Source of the DNA: an uncultured Bacilli bacterium
Lineage (GTDB): Bacteria > Bacillota_I > Bacilli_A > RFN20 > CAG-288
DNA: 64,000 nt
Assembly: GCA_934725685.1 (NCBI GenBank)
Contig: CAKVBX010000003.1
Coordinates: 15,602 to 79,601, forward strand
Reading direction: 5' to 3'
Part shown: piece by piece, positions 53,601 to 62,526 of the stretch
Layout of the letters: each line of letters begins with the position of its first letter
Position numbering within the stretch: position 1 is the stretch's first letter
Notes under the pieces: model-generated
Told to the model about the DNA's origin: nothing
Databases searched by the model: none
What the model saw: only the letters and a program-made list of their open reading frames with translations
Position numbers and translations under genes: made by a program

Positions 53601-54539
53601 TCAGTTCCTTTCTATCGCACGGAGGATGGAAGCCTTGGCTCTGTTGTTTTCCAGAATTTCGTCTTCCTTCGGAGCGAGCGGTTTCTTGGTCAGTACGATG
53701 TAACCGCCCTCCTCTGATTTCGCCGCATATTTATCGACATGCCTGTCATTCGAATACTTTTTGAACGTCTCTTTGACAATTCTGTCTTCTTCGCTGTTGA
53801 AGGAGATGATGACGAGCCTGCCCTTTGGATTGAGGAAGGAGATGGCCTCGTCAAGTCCTTTCTGAAGCTGCTCAATTTCCCCGTTGACTTCATAGCGGAG
53901 TCCAAGGAAGAATTGCTTTGCAGGATGGCCTTCTTTTCTTAGTTCCTTGTTGGGGAGCGAGGATTTAATGAGGTCCACGAGCTCGAATGTCGTCTCGATT
54001 TCCTTCTCTTCACGGACAGCGAGGATTTTCTTGACGACCGGATAATAGACTTTGCACTGCCCTAAGTCACGGAACACGCGGCAGAGTTCTGCTTCGCTGT
54101 AGTGATTAATGATGTCCTTGGCGGTGGTCCGATCCTTCTGATCCATTCTCATGTCGAGCGGAGAATCATAGCGGTAGGAGAACCCGCGTTCCGGATCATC
54201 GAACTGGGGAGAAGAGACTCCGATATCCATGAGAATGAAGTCTGCACCGCGGAATCCGGTTTTCTTCAGCGTATCGAAGCATTCTGCATAGGTCGAATGA
54301 AGGAAATACTGCTTGATCGTCTTGGCATAGGGAATCAGGAAGCTTTCGCAGTAATTCAGGGCTTCCATATCCCGGTCCACGCCGATGAAGGTGCTTCCCT
54401 TCTCAAGACGGCTGAGAATCTGACTGGCATGGCCAGCACGGCCTAGCGTCAGATCGAGATAAGTGAGTACCTTATGGGTAGGAACGAAGGAAAGGACTTC
54501 TCTCAGCATGACTGGTTTGTGCTCGTTGTATTCACCCAT
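53601..54539 (-). CDS. rsmH: 16S rRNA (cytosine1402-N4)-methyltransferase
   Basis: 312 residues. MGEYNEHKPVMLREVLSF (family: HvPVLl.E.l), TYLDLTLGRAGHAS SAM loop, DFILMDIGVSSPQFDDPERGFSYR, LDMRMDQKD, and the C-terminal LVIISFNSEEDRIVKETF and NNRAKASILRAIER. Methylates the decoding site. Two bases separate it from mraZ. Confidence 0.97.
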   Translation of the reverse strand: MGEYNEHKPVMLREVLSFVPTHKVLTYLDLTLGRAGHASQILSRLEKGSTFIGVDRDMEALNYCESFLIPYAKTIKQYFLHSTYAECFDTLKKTGFRGADFILMDIGVSSPQFDDPERGFSYRYDSPLDMRMDQKDRTTAKDIINHYSEAELCRVFRDLGQCKVYYPVVKKILAVREEKEIETTFELVDLIKSSLPNKELRKEGHPAKQFFLGLRYEVNGEIEQLQKGLDEAISFLNPKGRLVIISFNSEEDRIVKETFKKYSNDRHVDKYAAKSEEGGYIVLTKKPLAPKEDEILENNRAKASILRAIERN

Positions 54540-54541
54540 AT

Positions 54542-54973
54542 TCAGTCACCTCCGAGAAGCTTTTTTGCATTGTCGGAATAGTTTTCCTCACCTTCTTTTT
54601 CCTTGGCAAGGTAGACATCCTGATCCCAGACCTCCAGATGGTCGAAGACACCGACAACGACAACCTTCTTGTCGAGACCGGCTTTGCCCATCAGAAGCTT
54701 CGGAAGAAGAATTCGGTTATGAGAGTCGATACCGATTGAGAACGTGTTTCCCATGAAGATACGGCGGACATCTCTGGCTTCCTTGGAAAATTCAGAGAGC
54801 TTCATGATTTCTTCGGCGTTCTTCTCGAAAGTGGTCTTCGGAAAAAGCTGGATGCACCGATCCAACCCTAAGGTAGCAAAACAGGTGCCTTCCGTAAAAC
54901 CGTCACGATAGATAGAGGGTAAGACCAGACGGAATTTATCGTCTAAGGTCAGTTCTTTCTGTCCGTAAAACAC
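54542..54973 (-). CDS. mraZ: MraZ transcriptional regulator of the dcw cluster
   Basis: 143 residues, two AbrB-like halves each with the DxKxR pattern: LTLDDKFRLVLPSIYRDGF and IGIDSHNRILLPKLLMGKAG. The start is GTG 54973, preceded by GTGGGAG. MraZ binds repeated TGGG boxes before its own operon; such boxes flank this promoter (see 54982-55026), so self-control is likely. Confidence 0.95.
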   Translation of the reverse strand: MFYGQKELTLDDKFRLVLPSIYRDGFTEGTCFATLGLDRCIQLFPKTTFEKNAEEIMKLSEFSKEARDVRRIFMGNTFSIGIDSHNRILLPKLLMGKAGLDKKVVVVGVFDHLEVWDQDVYLAKEKEGEENYSDNAKKLLGGD

Positions 54974-54981
54974 GATTTTCT

Positions 54982-55026
54982 CCCACTTTCACCCACAATT
55001 ATAATTATTCTTCCCACTTTGTGCAA
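54982..55026 (-). promoter_or_regulatory. mraZ promoter with MraZ-type boxes
   Basis: Minus strand TTGCAC (55021-55026), exactly 17 bases, TATAAT (54998-55003). An AAAGTGGG box (55013-55020) lies in the spacer, and two TGGG boxes 10 bp apart (54982-54995) follow the -10. Known MraZ operators are tandem TGGG- or AAAGTG-containing repeats about 10 bp apart. A further AAAGTGGG in the opposite direction is at 55140-55147. The remainder of the gap to 55213 shows no gene. Confidence 0.75.
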
Positions 55027-55213
55027 CACTTTTCAAATTTTTTCTGCTAATTTTCCATCTTCAACAATTTTCAGGCTCAAAAAAATGGCAAAAAGGAGAA
55101 AAAATAGCCAAAATTCGGCTCCTATATCCGGTGGGGAACAAAGTGGGACAAAAATCAAAACTTTTGGGTGCGAGTGGAAGACAACAGCACACTTATCCGT
55201 TTCCCGCCCATGG

Positions 55214-55236
55214 AAAAAGCCTCCCATGGGAGGCTT
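55214..55236 (-). terminator. Rho-independent terminator of the ftsQAZ-pheST-thyX-yceD group
   Basis: Perfect stem AAGCCTCC/GGAGGCTT with a four-base loop; T-run on the minus strand (55214-55218). It lies eight bases past the yceD stop. Confidence 0.87.
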
Positions 55237-55243
55237 CATGCTG

Positions 55244-55744
55244 TCATTCCAGATTGTCGAGAGCGCTAAAGGCGTTATGTTTTTCTTTCTTTTCTTTTTC
55301 GTATTCCTCTTCCGACATCAGAACATAATTCTCATGCTCAATTTTGGTGAGAGGCACTTCGGAATAGTTCTGAGGGATGGTATTGAAAAGAAGGGCGAGG
55401 ATGGCTCCGCGGAAGTCATAGAGGCCGTCCGCATCGGGAAGGATATCGCTGTTTTCCTCATCGGATGGCTGGATGGTGATTTCCACAGAATCCGAAAGAT
55501 GATAGCAGCGTTCAGCCAAGTCGTGGGCATCCTGAAGAAGGATGTCGCCCTCTCCGCTCAGCACGAAAGAGGAGATGGCACCGAGAGAGACAACCTCAAG
55601 GACAAAGGCAGTGTCACCGAGGGAGAGAAGATTCGGAAAATAGCTCTGTTCCTTCTCCGTCAGGCAGAAGTCGAGATCGTATTCATGCCCTTCCTTCAGC
55701 GTGGAAAGGTCCAGGGCGATTCTGTTGTCTTCGTTTTCCGTCAT
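55244..55744 (-). CDS. YceD/DUF177 family protein
   Basis: 166 residues from ATG 55744 (MTENEDNRIALDLS), overlapping the thyX stop by four bases. It has the DUF177 layout: an N-terminal beta region, DAHDLAERCYHLSDSVEITI (family: C.rCL....) with a single Cys, and the acidic IDL-like segment GLYDFRGAILALLFNTIPQ. Family members usually precede rpmF and affect rRNA or L32 handling; no rpmF follows here, only a terminator. Moderate certainty. Confidence 0.68.
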   Translation of the reverse strand: MTENEDNRIALDLSTLKEGHEYDLDFCLTEKEQSYFPNLLSLGDTAFVLEVVSLGAISSFVLSGEGDILLQDAHDLAERCYHLSDSVEITIQPSDEENSDILPDADGLYDFRGAILALLFNTIPQNYSEVPLTKIEHENYVLMSEEEYEKEKKEKHNAFSALDNLE

Positions 55745-56658
55745 GCGAGATATCCTTTCTTTTCCATGTCTTCCTTCACGAGATTCATCAATCTCCTGAT
55801 GTCGAAGTGAGCGTGGGGATCCGTTCTCAGAGCGAAGATGTTCTTCCATTCCCTGAGGGAACAGGTCACCATGATGGAAGCCTTAAGGGAATTGGGCAGA
55901 ACCGCCCTTGCCTCATCCGGCGTCATTCCGCGGCGGATGAGCTCAAAATAGGTATCGGCCGTCTTCTGATAGAACGCATCGAAGACATCCTTATTCTCTT
56001 CATAGCGGGCCGGCTTCATGAACGTGAGGGTGGAATCGAACTTTTCCTTGGTATAGTTGCAGTACCGGGTGGATTCCTGAGCGAAGGAGCAGAGGCGGTG
56101 ACGGACGAGTTCATGGGTGACCCCGCGATCGGTAATAAGATGATACGTCACATAGACAAAGCGGTCATAGATTTCCGCCGGGATTTTCCCTTTGTTATCC
56201 TTCACTGAGCAAGGGGTGAGAGGAGCACACGGCTCAAAGGGAGGGAGCACCTGTCTCACTTCTTCCGGAAGGGAGGAGGCAATCAAAGCGGCGAGGCCGT
56301 TTTCAAGGACGTCCTCACTCTTAAGGCCTTCGAGGACCGGGCGGAGCGAACAGGAGAGGAGATAAACCATCTCTTCCCTCGCTCCCTTTTTCCGCATGAA
56401 CTCACCGAGTTCATAGAACGGATTGTGCAGGGAGAGAAAATGAGAATAGATTTCTTCCGTCAGCACAAAAGCGAAGCGATAATGTTCGATCATCGCAAGG
56501 TGACCGCTGTCAATAAGCCGTTTGAGGAAAAGAATATTGTTCGGATGGTCTTTTTCCTTGACCTGATAACAGTTGTGGGCGACCAGGGCGACTTTATCGA
56601 AGAAGTCATCGTGGACGACTTCCTCGATACTGTTTTCAATGAAACGGAAACTGGCCAT
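55741..56658 (-). CDS. thyX: Flavin-dependent thymidylate synthase ThyX
   Basis: 305 residues, slightly long for the family. The signature RHRLCSFAQESTR fits RHRxxSxxxxSxR exactly. Also present are the N-terminal HNCYQVKEKDHPNNILFLKRL with SGHLAMIEHYRFAF (family: SGH.SvlEH..ftF), and the C-terminal LREWKNIFALRTDPHAHFDIR (family: R....F...R....AQ.EIR). Makes dTMP with FAD and NADPH, without DHFR. It begins two bases after pheT ends. Confidence 0.95.
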   Translation of the reverse strand: MASFRFIENSIEEVVHDDFFDKVALVAHNCYQVKEKDHPNNILFLKRLIDSGHLAMIEHYRFAFVLTEEIYSHFLSLHNPFYELGEFMRKKGAREEMVYLLSCSLRPVLEGLKSEDVLENGLAALIASSLPEEVRQVLPPFEPCAPLTPCSVKDNKGKIPAEIYDRFVYVTYHLITDRGVTHELVRHRLCSFAQESTRYCNYTKEKFDSTLTFMKPARYEENKDVFDAFYQKTADTYFELIRRGMTPDEARAVLPNSLKASIMVTCSLREWKNIFALRTDPHAHFDIRRLMNLVKEDMEKKGYLA

Positions 56659-56659
56659 A

Positions 56660-59032
56660 TCATTCTCCCCTCAGAGTGAGACCGAGTTCCGCCTTCAGGG
56701 CATCCGTAATCCGTTTGATGGAGGATGTAATTTCCTGTTCTTTTAGGGTGCCGTCTTCTTTTCCTAAGAAAAGGGAGATGCCCAGATAGTGGATGCCGGT
56801 GAGCTTATCGACGAATTCGTCGAAAAGTTTGACATCCTGAACATAAGAATCCTTCACGTGAAGAATTGTCTTCTTGAGCAGGGCGTAATTGACCTTGTCA
56901 TTTATGCGGAAGGAAAGGTCTCTCCTAACCTCCGGGAAGGAGGAGAAGGAGGCAAACTTCGTCTTCATGCCCTTAAGAGCGAGCAGATAGCCGAGGTCGA
57001 GTTCGCAGACAAAGAGCCGGTCCTCATAGAAGGAGGGATGTAGCTGACCGAACGTGCCGACGAGGTCCTTGCCGACAAAGAGGTCAGCAGAACAGTTGGG
57101 GTGGAACTTTCCGTTCTTTGAATAGCAGATGCGGAAACGGGATTCGCTGAGGCCTATTTTGTTGAGAACAGCGTAGACAAGCCCCTTCATGTCGAAGAAA
57201 TCATAAGGGCGGGAAAGAAGTTCCTCTCTTCCCATCTTTTCGCCATAGAGACCCATGGAAAGATAGAGCCGGTTCCCGTTCGGGGTGTCGACAGGGGAAA
57301 TCTCAAAGAGTGCGAGGTTGCGGTTCTGATGTGCCTTGTTGTAGTCAATGGTATCGATCATGGACGGAAGCAGGTCGGATCGGACGATTTCATGGTCCTT
57401 CGTCATCGGATTGACGATGCAGTAACCTTTCTTGTCGGAGAAGACGCGGATGGATTCATCTTCCTTCTCGCTGATGAGCGTGAAGGAAAGGATTTCGTTG
57501 AGTCCGCGGCTCACGAGAAGTTCACGGATTTCCCGCTTTTTCTGCTGGGCAGGACTGAGATGTCCTTGAGTAATGGGGAAATGTTCGAGAGAAGGCTGAA
57601 TTCTTTCCGCAGGGAAATAACGGAAGACTTCCTCATCGATGTCGCACTGCTCGTTGAGGTCGACACGATCGATTGGAGCGAGAAGTTTCCCGTCCTCAAG
57701 CTTCTTGATGCGGTAGGCGGAGAGGACTTCATCGATTTCCTCTTCGGTATAGGAAGCGCCGAGACGGGTATTGAGGGCATCTCTAGAGAAGGCAAACGGC
57801 TTGTTTTCCTTTTCGCACTTATTGAAGGAAGAGTAACTGACAAGTTCGAATTGTTCGAAGAATTCCGGAAGGAGCATGATGGTGACAGAGAGTGCCTCTT
57901 CAATCAGCTTCGGGTTTCTTCCCTTGCTGAAGAGCTGGCTGGAAAAGGAAGAAAGACCGAGACGCGAAGAAGTGTGGCGGATATTGGCGTGATAGAAGCA
58001 GGCCGCTTCGATACAGATGTTCTTCGTGGAAGGACGGACGGAAGCTGCTGCTCCAGCCATGATGCCGGCGAGGCAGAGAGGTCTTTCCTTGTCACTGATG
58101 ACAAGGTCACCGGGCTGAAGTTTGATTTTCTTGCCGTCGAAACAGGTGAATTCGCCCTCATAGTCATCGGAGACGATGTAATCGTCGTCGGTATTGTCAT
58201 CCGCATCATAGATATTGAGCGGCTGACCGGTGAGGAGCATGGAATAATTGCCTAAATCGACCATTGGAGAAATAGAACGTATACCAGAACTTAAAAGAGC
58301 TCTCCGGATATAGAGCGGGGTCTCTTTTTTCACAACGACATTGTCAATGCGAAGCATATCGATTCTTGGGCAGTTGATGGTCTTGGAACGGACGTGAAGA
58401 TTGTCCTTGAGGTCACGGAGTGGATAGGAGGGAACCGGAGCGAGCGGTTTCTTAAGAAGTGCCGAGATTTCTCTTGCCATACCGAGATAGGAAAGGCAGT
58501 CCGGACGGTTGGGAAGGACATTGATATCGAGGATGGTATCATCGAGTCCGAGATAAGAAAGGACCTCATGATCACCGATAGGGGCATCATCGGAAAGTTC
58601 CTCGATGCCGTCCATGGAGGGAGAATCCTCTTCGAGAGATTCCTTGTCGACGCCGAGTTCGAGCAAAGAGCAGCACATTCCTTCGCTGTCGACACCGCGG
58701 ATTTTGCCCTTCTTGATGGTTTCACCGAGGGCAGGAAGGACTGAGCCTTCCAGGGCGACAATGACACGGAGCCCCTTGCGGACATTCTTGGCACCACAGA
58801 CGATGTGCTTGATGCCGTCCCTTCCGCAGTCGACGGTGAGAACATGGAGATGGTCGCTATCGGGATGGTTTTCACAGGTCAGGACACAGCCGATGACAAG
58901 ATTGGAGGCCTGGGCGAGTTTTTCCATGCCTTCGACTTCGAAACCGGAAAAGGTCAGACGGTTTCTGAGTTCTTCCGGAGAGACCGAGGTCAGATCGACC
59001 AGGTTGGATAATGTCTTATATGAGAATAACAT
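56660..59032 (-). CDS. pheT: Phenylalanyl-tRNA synthetase beta subunit
   Basis: 790 residues. An N-terminal EMAP-like tRNA-binding domain (VIGCVLTCENHPDSDHLHVLTVDCG), B1/B3-B4 editing domain (DINVLPNRPDCLSYLGMAREIS), B5 domain, then an inactive class II core and a C-terminal FDX anticodon domain (FPEVRRDLSFRIND). Pairs with PheS, six bases upstream. Normal length and layout. Confidence 0.97.
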   Translation of the reverse strand: MLFSYKTLSNLVDLTSVSPEELRNRLTFSGFEVEGMEKLAQASNLVIGCVLTCENHPDSDHLHVLTVDCGRDGIKHIVCGAKNVRKGLRVIVALEGSVLPALGETIKKGKIRGVDSEGMCCSLLELGVDKESLEEDSPSMDGIEELSDDAPIGDHEVLSYLGLDDTILDINVLPNRPDCLSYLGMAREISALLKKPLAPVPSYPLRDLKDNLHVRSKTINCPRIDMLRIDNVVVKKETPLYIRRALLSSGIRSISPMVDLGNYSMLLTGQPLNIYDADDNTDDDYIVSDDYEGEFTCFDGKKIKLQPGDLVISDKERPLCLAGIMAGAAASVRPSTKNICIEAACFYHANIRHTSSRLGLSSFSSQLFSKGRNPKLIEEALSVTIMLLPEFFEQFELVSYSSFNKCEKENKPFAFSRDALNTRLGASYTEEEIDEVLSAYRIKKLEDGKLLAPIDRVDLNEQCDIDEEVFRYFPAERIQPSLEHFPITQGHLSPAQQKKREIRELLVSRGLNEILSFTLISEKEDESIRVFSDKKGYCIVNPMTKDHEIVRSDLLPSMIDTIDYNKAHQNRNLALFEISPVDTPNGNRLYLSMGLYGEKMGREELLSRPYDFFDMKGLVYAVLNKIGLSESRFRICYSKNGKFHPNCSADLFVGKDLVGTFGQLHPSFYEDRLFVCELDLGYLLALKGMKTKFASFSSFPEVRRDLSFRINDKVNYALLKKTILHVKDSYVQDVKLFDEFVDKLTGIHYLGISLFLGKEDGTLKEQEITSSIKRITDALKAELGLTLRGE

Positions 59033-59038
59033 GACGTT

Positions 59039-60085
59039 TTACTCCTTTCTGAACTGAGAGATGAAATTGACATCATTGGTATAGAAGCGCTTAATGTCAT
59101 CGATGCCGTACTTGAGCATGGCGACACGGTCAATACCGATACCGAAGGCAAAGCCTTTAAACTTCGTATCGTCATATCCGTTGAGTCGGAGAACATTCGG
59201 ATGGACCATGCCGGAGCCGAGGACTTCAATCCAGCCTGTGTGCTTGCAGATGGAGCAGCCCTTTCCGTTACATTCGAAACAGGAAATGTCGGCTTCGACA
59301 CTCGGTTCCGTGAACGGGAAAAAGGAAGGACGGAAACGGATTTCACGCTTATCGCCGAAGAGGTGTTTTAGAAGGAGCGTGAGCGTTTCGAGAAGATTGC
59401 TGAAGGTGCAATCCTCGGAGATGACAAGGCCTTCGATCTGACCGAACTGATGGCTGTGGGTCGCATCGTTGTCGCGGCGATAGACCTTGCCGGGACAGAT
59501 AATCTTGACCGGGCCTTTTCCACCCATCTCGGCCATGACTCTGGCCTGGACACAGGAAGTGTGGGAGCGGAGGACCGTCGTCGGATCGATGGAGAAGGAA
59601 TCCTGCATATCACGGGCCGGATGGTCAGCAGGAATATTCATCAGTTCGAAATTGTTCCGGTCGCTTTCGACTTCCGGACCATCGGCCACGGTGAAACCGA
59701 GCCCGACAAAAAAGTCGGTGATATCATCGACGATGGCATAGAACGGGTGTTTGCTCCCGAGGTTCTCATCAAAGCCGGGAAGGGTGATGTCGACTTTTTC
59801 CTTTTCCAGGCGCTTTTTCAGCTCGAGTTCCCTCAATTCATTTTCCTTCTCCTCAAAGAAGGCGGTTAACTCGCCTTTGAGAGTAGTCAACTTTTCGCCG
59901 AAGGCCTTCTTCTGTTCCGGATGGACATTTCTCATCTGAGAATAGAAGGAAGTCAGATGGCTCTTCTTGCCTAAGAAGCGTCCCTTGAACGCTTCCAGAC
60001 TTGCTTTATCGGTGATTTTCTTGCTTTCCTCTCTCGCATCATCGATTTCCTGTTTCGAGAGTTTTTCGAATTCGTTGAGTTCCAT
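59039..60085 (-). CDS. pheS: Phenylalanyl-tRNA synthetase alpha subunit
   Basis: 348 residues from ATG 60085 (MELNEFEKLSK); AAGGAG lies 11 bases upstream, and the longer open frame overlaps ftsZ. An N-terminal coiled coil (to about residue 95) is followed by the class II catalytic core: LGFTVADGPEVESDRNNFE, HTSCVQARVM, GKVYRRDNDATHSHQFGQIEGL, FRPSFFPFTEPSVE and the motif 3 GIGIDRVAMLKYGIDDIR-type end. Seven bases separate it from ftsZ. Confidence 0.97.
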   Translation of the reverse strand: MELNEFEKLSKQEIDDAREESKKITDKASLEAFKGRFLGKKSHLTSFYSQMRNVHPEQKKAFGEKLTTLKGELTAFFEEKENELRELELKKRLEKEKVDITLPGFDENLGSKHPFYAIVDDITDFFVGLGFTVADGPEVESDRNNFELMNIPADHPARDMQDSFSIDPTTVLRSHTSCVQARVMAEMGGKGPVKIICPGKVYRRDNDATHSHQFGQIEGLVISEDCTFSNLLETLTLLLKHLFGDKREIRFRPSFFPFTEPSVEADISCFECNGKGCSICKHTGWIEVLGSGMVHPNVLRLNGYDDTKFKGFAFGIGIDRVAMLKYGIDDIKRFYTNDVNFISQFRKE

Positions 60086-60092
60086 AAGTTCG

Positions 60093-61358
60093 TTACTCCT
60101 TGTTTTGACTCGTCTCAGAACCGGAAAGGACCGTGGGCTCTTCGTCATCATCCGACATAGCCGGTTCGTTTTTGTCCGTATCCGTGTCCTCTTTCGGTAA
60201 TTGCATGCCGTTGAGTTCGGCAAGCTTGCTTCTCAGGAAGGAAGGAAGAACGGAAGAATTGCGCTCTTCCTCAATCCTTTTCTCGGTCTCGGAAACCGAG
60301 GCTTCATTCTCTTTCTTGCCTTCTTCCTTTGTCGTTGCGGCAGACATGACATCGTCCACGGTACCGACATCCTTATTGAAGTCGGTGGCGATGATGGCGA
60401 TGGAGACTTCATCGTGCATGTCCGGATCAATCTGGGCACCAAAGACAATATTGCAATCGCTGTTCTCGGAACCGCAGGCTTTTTCATTGATGTAGTTGAC
60501 ACCGGCCTGGATTTCGGAAAGGGTCGTATCCTCACTGATAGTGAAGCTGATGATCATGCTGCGGCTTCCACGGATACTCGATTCGAGAAGCGGAGAATTG
60601 ATGGCATTGTCCGCAGCCTGGATTGTCTTTTTCTCGCCCTTGCCGTGACCGATACCGATCAGTGCGAGACCTTTTCCGCAAAGGACGCCCTGGACATCTG
60701 CAAAGTCAAGGTTGATGAGGCCGTGGTGAAGAATGATGTCCGTCACGGTCTTTACCGAGGCGCCGAGAATGGCATCGGCATTTTGGAAGGCGTTGCCGCA
60801 GGGGAGATTTCCATCATTGAACATCAGCTTGTCGTTAGAGACGACAATGATGGCATCAACGTGCTCTTTGAGCTCATTGATGCCTTCGAGGGCGTTGGTC
60901 CTTCTCGTCTTTCCTTCGAAATTGAATGGACGGGTGACGATACCGATGACAAGGCAGCCCGATTCCTGGGCAGCCTTAGCAACAACCGGGGCACCGCCGG
61001 TACCTGTGCCACCGCCTTCACCGGCAGCGATGAAGACCAAGTCCGCACCGGCAACGATGCGCTTGATTTCCTCATAGCTCTCTTCCGAAGCCTGTTTGCC
61101 GCGTTCAGGGTTTCCGCCGGCACCAAGGCCTCGGGTAACGCTTCTTCCCAGAACGAGTTTGTTTTCGCAGGGTGAAAAACTGAGCGCCTGGCAGTCGGTA
61201 TTGAGGACCCAGTATTCGACGAGGTCTTCATTGTCGTGGATCATGCCATTGACGGCATTGCTTCCACCACCGCCGACACCGATGACTTTGATTTTCGCAT
61301 TCTGCTTGAGTTCTTCTTCCTCATCCTGCATTTCCTGCAGTTCGTTATTCTCATTCAT
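60093..61358 (-). CDS. ftsZ: Cell division protein FtsZ
   Basis: 421 residues. Tubulin-like GTPase forming the Z ring: KVIGVGGGGSNAVNGM, NTDCQALSFS, GLGAGGNPERGKQA, the tubulin signature EGGGTGTGGAPVVA, and the T7 loop NLDFADVQ. An acidic linker follows. The conserved C-terminal peptide is LPSFLRSKLAEL near residue 370, with a further 50-residue acidic tail beyond it, whereas that peptide normally ends the protein. ATP-type order ftsA-ftsZ is kept. Confidence 0.96.
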   Translation of the reverse strand: MNENNELQEMQDEEEELKQNAKIKVIGVGGGGSNAVNGMIHDNEDLVEYWVLNTDCQALSFSPCENKLVLGRSVTRGLGAGGNPERGKQASEESYEEIKRIVAGADLVFIAAGEGGGTGTGGAPVVAKAAQESGCLVIGIVTRPFNFEGKTRRTNALEGINELKEHVDAIIVVSNDKLMFNDGNLPCGNAFQNADAILGASVKTVTDIILHHGLINLDFADVQGVLCGKGLALIGIGHGKGEKKTIQAADNAINSPLLESSIRGSRSMIISFTISEDTTLSEIQAGVNYINEKACGSENSDCNIVFGAQIDPDMHDEVSIAIIATDFNKDVGTVDDVMSAATTKEEGKKENEASVSETEKRIEEERNSSVLPSFLRSKLAELNGMQLPKEDTDTDKNEPAMSDDDEEPTVLSGSETSQNKE

Positions 61359-61372
61359 GTGTTGTTCTCCTT

Positions 61373-62524
61373 TCAGCGATCGAATTTTGCCGCTTTGAGT
61401 TCAGAATCGAGTTGTTTTCTGCGATAGGATTCCGTCCCCTGCTGATAGTTATAGAAACCGGCTCGGATGGCGCCGAGCGAAGGAAGGAAGCTCGAATTGG
61501 GGACACCGAGCACTTTTTTGCCGAAGAGGGAAGTCTCCCTGTGCAGAGAACTATTGAAACAAGCCTCAATACCAAAGATTTCACTACCTGTTCCCGAAAG
61601 AAGAATCGGAACTTCGTTCGGCACGGACTGCTGATCGGCAAGATTCCGAACTTCCTTGATCATCGGAATCGCAGCCTTGAATAGCGTCTGAGAAAGCAGG
61701 TCTAGTCTGAATCCTTCATCCGTCTGATAATCAAAGTCGAACTTCGGAAGGAACCCGAAGGTTCGAATGAGCTCCTCAGCACGTTCTCTTGTAACTCCGA
61801 GTGTCTCCGCATAGGAACGGAGAAGAATCTGGAGGTCGTTCTTCAATAGGGTGGAAGCGACCATTCTGCGGTTACGGACAAAACTGAGCATGGTGTAATC
61901 GTGTTCAAGATTGAGAAGGAGATAGCTCGGATGCTGATAGGAAAGAAGGATGAACTGAGTTGCGGCATAAGGAGAGACCATCTCGATATAGGGCTTCAGT
62001 CCACTCTCATCGATGACAGATTGGAAATGCTGATAGGCGAAGCTGTCAATCTGGTGGATGTCACCATCGACTTCGAGTGAACGCGTTTGGGTGCCTAAAG
62101 GGAAATGGTCGAGGGCAACCTGGCTATCCACTTTGAAGGAATAAGGAGCGAAATAGACATTCTGTTTCTCCGGCGTCACCCGTTTCAGGGCGCGGAAATA
62201 ACAGGATTTGTATTCACTCTTGGCAAGGCGGTTGTCTTCGCTTGCCGTCGGCGTGTTCTCAGAAACCTCCATGGTCGAAAAGCCGATCGGAGGATAAAGG
62301 AAAATGAGTGGTCCTGCATCGAGGTTTAGCTGCGACTTTGCCTTGTTGAGCAATGTCATCAAGGATGTGTTGAGCTCACTTTTGTCCGGAAGCCCGTTCT
62401 GAGCGATTTTGAGATTTTCACCTTCGAGGCACTGCATGACAAAAATACTATCTCCGTTGCAGTAACCGGTGAGAAGACGAAGATTGTGGGTCGTGAATTC
62501 GATGGCTGTCAATTGTTTGTCCAT
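61373..62524 (-). CDS. ftsA: FtsA-like division protein, divergent
   Basis: 383 residues. Actin-fold FtsA is indicated by position directly before ftsZ, by length, and by patches such as HQIDSFAYQHFQSVIDESGL (subdomain 1C region), LGVTRERAEELIRTFGF and PILLSGTGSEIFGIEACF (adenosine motif). The phosphate-2 motif reads LLLNLEHDYTMLSFV where FtsA has DiGggTT, so the usual Asp and Gly are lost, and no clear amphipathic membrane helix ends the protein (KQLDSELKAAKFDR). FtsA by context with reduced ATP motifs. Confidence 0.75.
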   Translation of the reverse strand: MDKQLTAIEFTTHNLRLLTGYCNGDSIFVMQCLEGENLKIAQNGLPDKSELNTSLMTLLNKAKSQLNLDAGPLIFLYPPIGFSTMEVSENTPTASEDNRLAKSEYKSCYFRALKRVTPEKQNVYFAPYSFKVDSQVALDHFPLGTQTRSLEVDGDIHQIDSFAYQHFQSVIDESGLKPYIEMVSPYAATQFILLSYQHPSYLLLNLEHDYTMLSFVRNRRMVASTLLKNDLQILLRSYAETLGVTRERAEELIRTFGFLPKFDFDYQTDEGFRLDLLSQTLFKAAIPMIKEVRNLADQQSVPNEVPILLSGTGSEIFGIEACFNSSLHRETSLFGKKVLGVPNSSFLPSLGAIRAGFYNYQQGTESYRRKQLDSELKAAKFDR

Positions 62525-62526
62525 GG

